Part shown: one piece after another, positions 6,551 to 10,071 of the stretch
How the letters are laid out: every line of letters begins with the position of its first letter
Numbering within the stretch: position 1 is the first letter of the stretch
Origin: JBFLVQ01 sp040758525
GTDB lineage: Bacteria; Acidobacteriota; Blastocatellia; Chloracidobacteriales; JADJPF01
DNA length: 10,071 bases
NCBI GenBank assembly: GCA_040758525.1
Contig: JBFLVQ010000336.1
Coordinates: 1-10,071, forward strand
Reading direction: 5' to 3'
Notes under the pieces: model-generated
The model's database searches: none
The model's input: the letters and a program-made list of their open reading frames with translations, nothing else
Told to the model about the DNA's origin: nothing
Position numbers and translations under genes: made by a program

Positions 6551-6581
6551 AGAGCCTAGAGAACTGATTTCTCTAGGCTCT
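6551..6581 (-). terminator. 12-bp perfect hairpin after the FxLYD-like gene
   Basis: 6551-6562 pairs without mismatch to 6570-6581 around a 7-base loop. It begins 26 bp past the stop of the minus-strand gene ending at 6608. Stem strength and place fit a terminator separating the two envelope genes from the RDD-rqcH unit. The T tract is weak on both strands, so it may work with Rho or as a 3'-end stabiliser. Confidence 0.55.
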
Positions 6582-6607
6582 ACTCTTTAACAAAATGGAA
6601 CTATTGC

Positions 6608-7909
6608 CTATTGGTTAAGCGGTCTTTCCTGATTGATAGTTCCTTCATAGACCTTGTTAGGATCTTCTGCAGGTTTAGGTGTAGGTAGTGGGGTCGCTTG
6701 GCCTGTGGGAAGCTGACTAGGATCTATCGTAGGAGTAGGATCGATGATACCTAGTTTCTTTACCCGTAATTCGCTGCTACCGCTTAGTATGCGAGAGAAT
6801 TTAGTCTGCTGGTAATCTTTGGCAGAGACCTTTAGCTCATACTTACCTTCCTGTTTAGGAGCAAGTTGGGCTGGTTCGGTAGATAGCAGTTTAGTCTCTG
6901 TGATACGCACATCTTCACGCTTAAATAGAAGCATCTCGATCTGCAGCGGACCAATGGTCTCTTCAGAAATATTTGTCACTATACCGCTAATAGTTGCAGT
7001 ATTCTCCTTATCATCAAGGATGACACGATATTCTTGAATAGAGATCTGTGGAGCAGTATCCTGTTTCCCGCCTATTAGTGAGGCAAGGCGTGCTGGTAAT
7101 TTTGCCCGCGCGCGTTGATTGATTCCTGGCACATAAATGGCCATTCCTGAAAGCACGCCTAATAACCCTAAAATCGGTAAAAGAATTAGCGCTACCGTTT
7201 TTGCCTTACTTTTCTTGGCAACTACTGGCGCTCTTTCTCCATAGCCACTGAAACTATTAAAGAGTGGTAGATCATCAACGGCTGGTTTTGCTTCAAAGAC
7301 AGCTTTGGGGGTACTCTGAACGCCCCAATCGCTATCAGCAGAAGCGGCCATAGCAAACCTATCGCTAGGAAGTGATACTGCTTCTGTGGGAGCAGTAGGC
7401 AAGGGATTATGCGTAGGAGTAGCTGCTACGGGTGGTGGCACAACTGGCGTAGGTGTTGGTATGGGCGCCGCTGGTGGCGGCTGGTAGGCGATAGGAGTCG
7501 CTGGCTCACGCACAGGCGGGAGTGGATCTCGTATCACCTGATGATTAGTAGTCGGCTGGCTAGGGTTGAACTCTGTGGTTCTATTTACCGGAGGCTGAGA
7601 CATTGAAGCCATATTAGCGCTTGATGGTGGCGCTTTGGGCATAGGTATAGGCGGCACACTACTAGGTGTAGGTGCTGGTGGTGATGGTGCTGGCATCGTG
7701 ACAGGTGGTGGCGCCGGCTTACTAACAGGCGGCTGTGCCATTGGATTAGGCGCGCTCATCTGTTGTGTTTTATTGTCAAGTAAAGTAGTACGCAAAGCGC
7801 GTTTCTTGCTTGATGGTAGCTGTTCCAACTGATCTAGCGAGGTGGTTGGACGAGGCTGGTCAAGCGCTGAGGTGTCGGCACTCTGATTTGGGCGAGAAGG
7901 GTCTTTCAT
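6608..7909 (-). CDS. Pro-rich single-pass membrane protein with FxLYD-like domain
   Basis: 433 residues. The first ~235 are low in complexity, dominated by Pro, Thr, Ser and Ala, with runs such as PAPPPV and PTPTPVVPPP. A basic stretch KKSKAK (232-237) precedes one membrane helix (~239-260), which predicts the N-terminus inside and the C-terminus outside. Residues ~288-385 form a beta-rich domain; TATISGIVTNISEETIGPLQ (304-323) and the following IEMLLF match the V.G.V.N...........L pattern of FxLYD/DUF3426-like extracytoplasmic domains. The last ~45 residues are again Pro-rich. Function is unknown; a structural or signalling role at the envelope is a guess. It follows the secreted-protein gene by 43 bp and is probably co-transcribed. 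AGGA (7919-7922) is nine bases before the ATG. Confidence 0.8.
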   Translation of the reverse strand: MKDPSRPNQSADTSALDQPRPTTSLDQLEQLPSSKKRALRTTLLDNKTQQMSAPNPMAQPPVSKPAPPPVTMPAPSPPAPTPSSVPPIPMPKAPPSSANMASMSQPPVNRTTEFNPSQPTTNHQVIRDPLPPVREPATPIAYQPPPAAPIPTPTPVVPPPVAATPTHNPLPTAPTEAVSLPSDRFAMAASADSDWGVQSTPKAVFEAKPAVDDLPLFNSFSGYGERAPVVAKKSKAKTVALILLPILGLLGVLSGMAIYVPGINQRARAKLPARLASLIGGKQDTAPQISIQEYRVILDDKENTATISGIVTNISEETIGPLQIEMLLFKREDVRITETKLLSTEPAQLAPKQEGKYELKVSAKDYQQTKFSRILSGSSELRVKKLGIIDPTPTIDPSQLPTGQATPLPTPKPAEDPNKVYEGTINQERPLNQ

Positions 7910-7920
7910 AGCTATTAATC

Positions 7921-7934
7921 CTAATTTTGATTAG
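7921..7934. repeat. Short inverted repeat overlapping the ribosome-binding region
   Basis: CTAAT and ATTAG flank a 4-base spacer in the 43-bp gap between the two envelope genes, touching the AGGA before the ATG at 7909. The stem is five AT-rich pairs, so an effect on translation would be small. Confidence 0.2.
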
Positions 7935-7952
7935 ATTGAAAGCGGGCGCGAA

Positions 7953-8450
7953 TTACTTGATACGCTCCAGGATACTGCGCAAGATCTGATCCTCAACAAC
8001 ACCTTTTGATTGACATTCAATCCAACTGCTGCCCAGCATCCCTTGATTTTCACCCTCGATCTTAGCACTGATACCTATTTTAGCGTGCGAAGGATCGACG
8101 GCTTCCACAACCATTTGTAAAGTGTAGCGTCCGCGTGTCCAATTACGTGCGTCCACAACGGGACAATGAGCGAAATGTTCCAATTGGCTAACTGTCAAGG
8201 TACCTTTGGTAAAGATGATCGGTTTAGCGACAAGGATGCCTTCTTCTTTTTTCGACTTATCAGCATCCAGGTCAACATTCATATCCTTAAGCATTGCTAC
8301 CGCTGTCTCTACGATGATATCGCGTGCTGCTGGTGCTGTATATGGATTAGGGAGCAAACCCTCAACCTTTGGCCGATCAAAGCTGAGTTGCGCAAAACTA
8401 CTACTAATCGTAAGCGCCAATAGGCTGATTGCCAAAATAATCTGCCTCAT
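7953..8450 (-). CDS. Secreted protein of unknown function
   Basis: 165 residues with a clear Sec signal peptide: MRQ, a hydrophobic core, then SSSFA with cleavage expected after A20. There is no lipobox cysteine, so it should be periplasmic or exported. The mature part has an alpha/beta character, with a helix DIIVETAVAMLKDM (44-57), RGRYTLQMVVEAV (106-118), a strand AKIGISAKIEGEN (123-135) and a final helix VVEDQILRSILERI. Such short alpha/beta envelope proteins can resemble BamC/NlpB-like repeats, but the similarity is too weak to name it. C96 and C146 could form a disulfide. GAGGAAG (8455-8461) sits a few bases before the ATG and fixes the start. It is first in a unit with the FxLYD-like gene, which suggests a shared envelope role. 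Confidence 0.8.
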   Translation of the reverse strand: MRQIILAISLLALTISSSFAQLSFDRPKVEGLLPNPYTAPAARDIIVETAVAMLKDMNVDLDADKSKKEEGILVAKPIIFTKGTLTVSQLEHFAHCPVVDARNWTRGRYTLQMVVEAVDPSHAKIGISAKIEGENQGMLGSSWIECQSKGVVEDQILRSILERIK

Positions 8451-8454
8451 ACTT

Positions 8455-8461
8455 CTTCCTC
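8455..8461 (-). promoter_or_regulatory. Ribosome-binding site of the secreted-protein gene
   Basis: GAGGAAG on the minus strand, four bases before the ATG at 8450. It is the clearest Shine-Dalgarno site among the minus-strand genes. Confidence 0.6.
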
Positions 8462-8501
8462 ATGGGTTGGTGAAAGTTTGCCGATCACGGCCGCTGTTTT
8501 C

Positions 8502-8530
8502 AGAGTAGCAGTCTACCCTAGGGCTTTCAA
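8502..8530 (-). promoter_or_regulatory. Probable promoter for the secreted-protein/FxLYD unit
   Basis: On the minus strand, TTGAAA (8525-8530) is followed after 17 bp by TACTCT (8502-8507). The -35 is good and the -10 is poor (three of six). The spacer contains the palindrome CCCTAGGG (8516-8523), which could bind a regulator, though it may be chance. Confidence 0.35.
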
Positions 8531-8604
8531 GCTAATTTTGGCAGCTCTAGGAATGACCTACAAGCCGCGGTCTAAGTGAACCCAACTAGTCTATTAAGCA
8601 TCAC

Positions 8605-8671
8605 AATCTTAGCGAGCGTACCCATCCCATTGTGACTGCAGGATTGTTCCAAAAATCGCTCGCATAAGATT
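8605..8671. promoter_or_regulatory. Long bulged inverted repeat upstream of the transglycosylase gene
   Basis: AATCTTAGCGAGCG (8605-8618) pairs with CGCTCGC-A-TAAGATT (8657-8671): 14 base pairs with one extra A at 8664, around a 38-base loop. It lies between divergent genes, about 40 bp before the transglycosylase ATG. The loop is too long for a standard terminator. It may be a leader stem, a regulator site or the remains of a small mobile element. TAAGAT in the right arm (8665-8670) could serve as a -10 with ATTGTT 16 bp upstream, but this promoter is weak. Confidence 0.45.
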
Positions 8672-8700
8672 TCTTGAAGATGTTAACATAGGTCGTTGTT

Positions 8701-8704
8701 GAGG
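8701..8704 (+). promoter_or_regulatory. Ribosome-binding site of the transglycosylase gene
   Basis: GAGG six bases before the ATG at 8711; it supports that start. Confidence 0.5.
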
Positions 8705-8710
8705 CGTTAG

Positions 8711-9385
8711 ATGGGTAAGTATAAGTTTCTGATACCGCTATTTATTGTTGTCGTCGCCTTCTGTGCCGCCTATATAATGCACTATAGACATCTGCACCGC
8801 TATGATGCTTTGATCAAACGTGTATCGAGCAGCTATGGGTTGGATCCGGCCTTAGTACAGGCGCTCATCTATGAGGAGTCTTATTTTGATCGGGATGCGC
8901 GTTCTTCAGCCGGTGCGATTGGGCTAATGCAGGTGACTCCGATCAGCGTACGTGAGTGGTCGCGAGTGACTGGTAAGCAAAGGCTCTCTAGTGCCTTCCG
9001 TAATACGATTCGCGATCGCAGTCTAGATATATCACAACTGACAGATGCGGAATTGCTTACTTATCCTGAGATAAATCTCAATATTGGTTGTTGGTATTTG
9101 GATCAGTTGATGCGCCGCTATGCTGATCAAAAGGAGCCTTTGCCAATGGTGTTGGCTAGCTACAATGCTGGACCTACACATGCTTTACGCTGGCAGGAGC
9201 GTGCCAGCGCACGCTCGCACGAGCCAACAACAAACCAATATATTGAACAGATCGATTTTCCTGAGACCAAACATTATGTACGTAGCATAATGTCACGTTA
9301 TCAGAAGTACAAACAGAATCAGAGCGATTCTGATATGTTTGGCTGGTTGCTAAGGCTTGCTTCTTCATTCTCGTCTCATGGTTGA
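8711..9385 (+). CDS. Membrane-anchored lytic transglycosylase (SLT family)
   Basis: 224 residues. One N-terminal membrane helix (~5-24) without a cleavage motif anchors the protein, with the domain in the periplasm. Residues ~30-200 are a family 1 (Slt70-type) lytic transglycosylase domain, which cleaves the MurNAc-GlcNAc bond of peptidoglycan to give 1,6-anhydroMurNAc ends. The ES motif (E56-S57 in YEESYFD) supplies the catalytic glutamate; GLMQ (71-74) and SYNAG (150-154) follow, then ETKHYV (185-190). About 40 residues with a charged stretch (80-118) lie between GLMQ and the helix at PEINLNIG (119-126), somewhat longer than in many relatives. All key residues are present, so it should be active. 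The C-terminus overlaps the convergent HEAT gene by 10 bp. It is divergent from the secreted-protein unit. Confidence 0.9.
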   Translation: MGKYKFLIPLFIVVVAFCAAYIMHYRHLHRYDALIKRVSSSYGLDPALVQALIYEESYFDRDARSSAGAIGLMQVTPISVREWSRVTGKQRLSSAFRNTIRDRSLDISQLTDAELLTYPEINLNIGCWYLDQLMRRYADQKEPLPMVLASYNAGPTHALRWQERASARSHEPTTNQYIEQIDFPETKHYVRSIMSRYQKYKQNQSDSDMFGWLLRLASSFSSHG

Positions 9386-10071
9386 ACAGTTGCGCTGCCT
9401 GGTACCTCTATTGTATAGATCAGATCTTCCAGAAATTTCATGGCTTCTCGCTGTTTGCTCTTACCAAGTGCGAGGATAGCAGTCTTACGCATTCGCCAAG
9501 AGGGATCGGTTTTGGCAATCTCCATTAGCTTCTTCAGTGCCTGCGGCAGCTCAGTCTGTCCCAATAGCATAAGCATCTGCTGTTTCAACTCTTCATTACG
9601 TTCTGTATCGTAGAGTTTGGCCAATGTATTAGCAGCACGCTCTTCGCTACGTCGGTAGATACGCTGGATCGCCTTCTCACGTAGACGAGGGTCCGTATCA
9701 TTACGAGCAATATCTTCGATCTTCTCCTCAGCCTGTGTATTACTGATACGGGAAAGTGTTGAAATTATCTCCTTCTTGATACTGATATCATTGTTGCCGC
9801 GATAGAGTTTAATCAGTTCATCAATAACTGCCTCGCCAGCCTGTGCACTGAGCCAAGAGATTGCTGCTACTCTAATTTCACGATCTGTGTTGCTAGTGGC
9901 AACCTTAAGGAGAAGATCGCTGGCTTCATTCTGATTATCATTACGAGATATTTCAAAAAGAATCGCTTTTCTTAAACTAAGTTCATTGATCTGTCGGTAA
10001 AGCTCTGCTAGGGCAAGCAGGGTTGTACGATCTTTGTGCATTCCTAATGCATAGATGGCATGTTTACGTAC
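9376..10071 (-). CDS. HEAT-repeat protein, C-terminal part (gene runs off the right edge)
   Basis: The frame is open from the right edge: ten codons reading VRKHAIYALG lie before the first internal ATG (10041), and they continue the same repeat pattern. The true start is therefore outside the window. At least 231 residues are visible, made of about seven helical pairs of ~31-33 residues with recurring signatures such as D.R.A.A..WL, D.RLREKAIQRI, and, near the end, WRMRKTAILALGKS. These fit HEAT or PBS-lyase-type repeats, which form curved scaffolds for protein binding; there is no catalytic motif. The final strand-like EVPGSATVQP is not a repeat. No signal peptide can be judged because the N-terminus is missing. 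The stop overlaps the end of the transglycosylase gene by 10 bp. Confidence 0.85.
   Translation of the reverse strand, partial: VRKHAIYALGMHKDRTTLLALAELYRQINELSLRKAILFEISRNDNQNEASDLLLKVATSNTDREIRVAAISWLSAQAGEAVIDELIKLYRGNNDISIKKEIISTLSRISNTQAEEKIEDIARNDTDPRLREKAIQRIYRRSEERAANTLAKLYDTERNEELKQQMLMLLGQTELPQALKKLMEIAKTDPSWRMRKTAILALGKSKQREAMKFLEDLIYTIEVPGSATVQP

Noticed and set aside
7409..7832. Gly/Trp-rich + strand frames at 7409-7606 and 7635-7832.
   Set aside because: They are antisense readings of the Pro-rich region of the FxLYD-like gene; CCx codons read backwards give GGx and TGG.
8166..8508. Two + strand frames opposite the secreted-protein gene.
   Set aside because: The minus-strand frame has a signal peptide, a strong ribosome-binding site and a promoter; the + frames have none of these.
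10039..10041. ATG at 10041 as the start of the HEAT-repeat gene.
   Set aside because: The frame continues to the window edge with VRKHAIYALG, a typical HEAT helix, so the ATG is internal.

Overview
The window looks like chromosomal DNA of a diderm bacterium with moderate G+C. The closest fit from gene content is Acidobacteriota, probably Blastocatellia-like: a zinc-ribbon RDD protein, a Pro-rich FxLYD-type membrane protein, an NFACT/RqcH protein, HEAT-repeat proteins and HerA-type ATPase relatives. There is no rRNA or other phylogenetic marker, so this placement is an inference. No complete mobile element, CRISPR array, tRNA or rRNA is present.

Left edge (1-178). The first ~123 bases fold into three consecutive hairpins and end in a GAATCC / stem-loop / GGAGGATGTCAA arrangement. 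I read this as the right end of an IS200/IS605-type (TnpB) element, together with the 3' part of its omega RNA. It stops 55 bp before the ATG of a UPF0210/PFL-family gene (179-1540, + strand).

Middle (1548-3244). A small Cys-rich protein with four CxxC pairs (1548-1895, minus) converges on the PFL gene with a 7-bp gap. A 235-bp gap follows. It holds two near-consensus DnaA boxes and a 16-codon frame with an ideal ribosome-binding site. Next is a 312-aa minus-strand protein (2131-3069). It resembles the C-terminal portion of large HerA/DUF87-type ATPases but has no ATPase domain; a good sigma70-type promoter (3124-3152) precedes it.

Right-centre, all on the minus strand. One unit is driven by a strong promoter at 6388-6416: a zinc-ribbon/RDD membrane protein (5014-6315), then RqcH (3248-5002) 11 bp downstream. 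A second unit starts from a weaker promoter at 8502-8530: a secreted 165-aa protein (7953-8450), then a Pro-rich single-pass membrane protein with an FxLYD-like domain (6608-7909). It ends at a perfect 12-bp hairpin (6551-6581). RqcH handles stalled ribosomes; the other three are envelope proteins of unknown role.

Right end. A membrane-anchored lytic transglycosylase (8711-9385, +) is divergent from the envelope pair and preceded by a 14-bp bulged inverted repeat. It overlaps by 10 bp the 3' end of a convergent HEAT-repeat gene that runs off the right edge (9376-10071, minus). The most noteworthy points are the TnpB-element end next to the PFL gene, the four-CxxC small protein and the orphan HerA C-terminal module.
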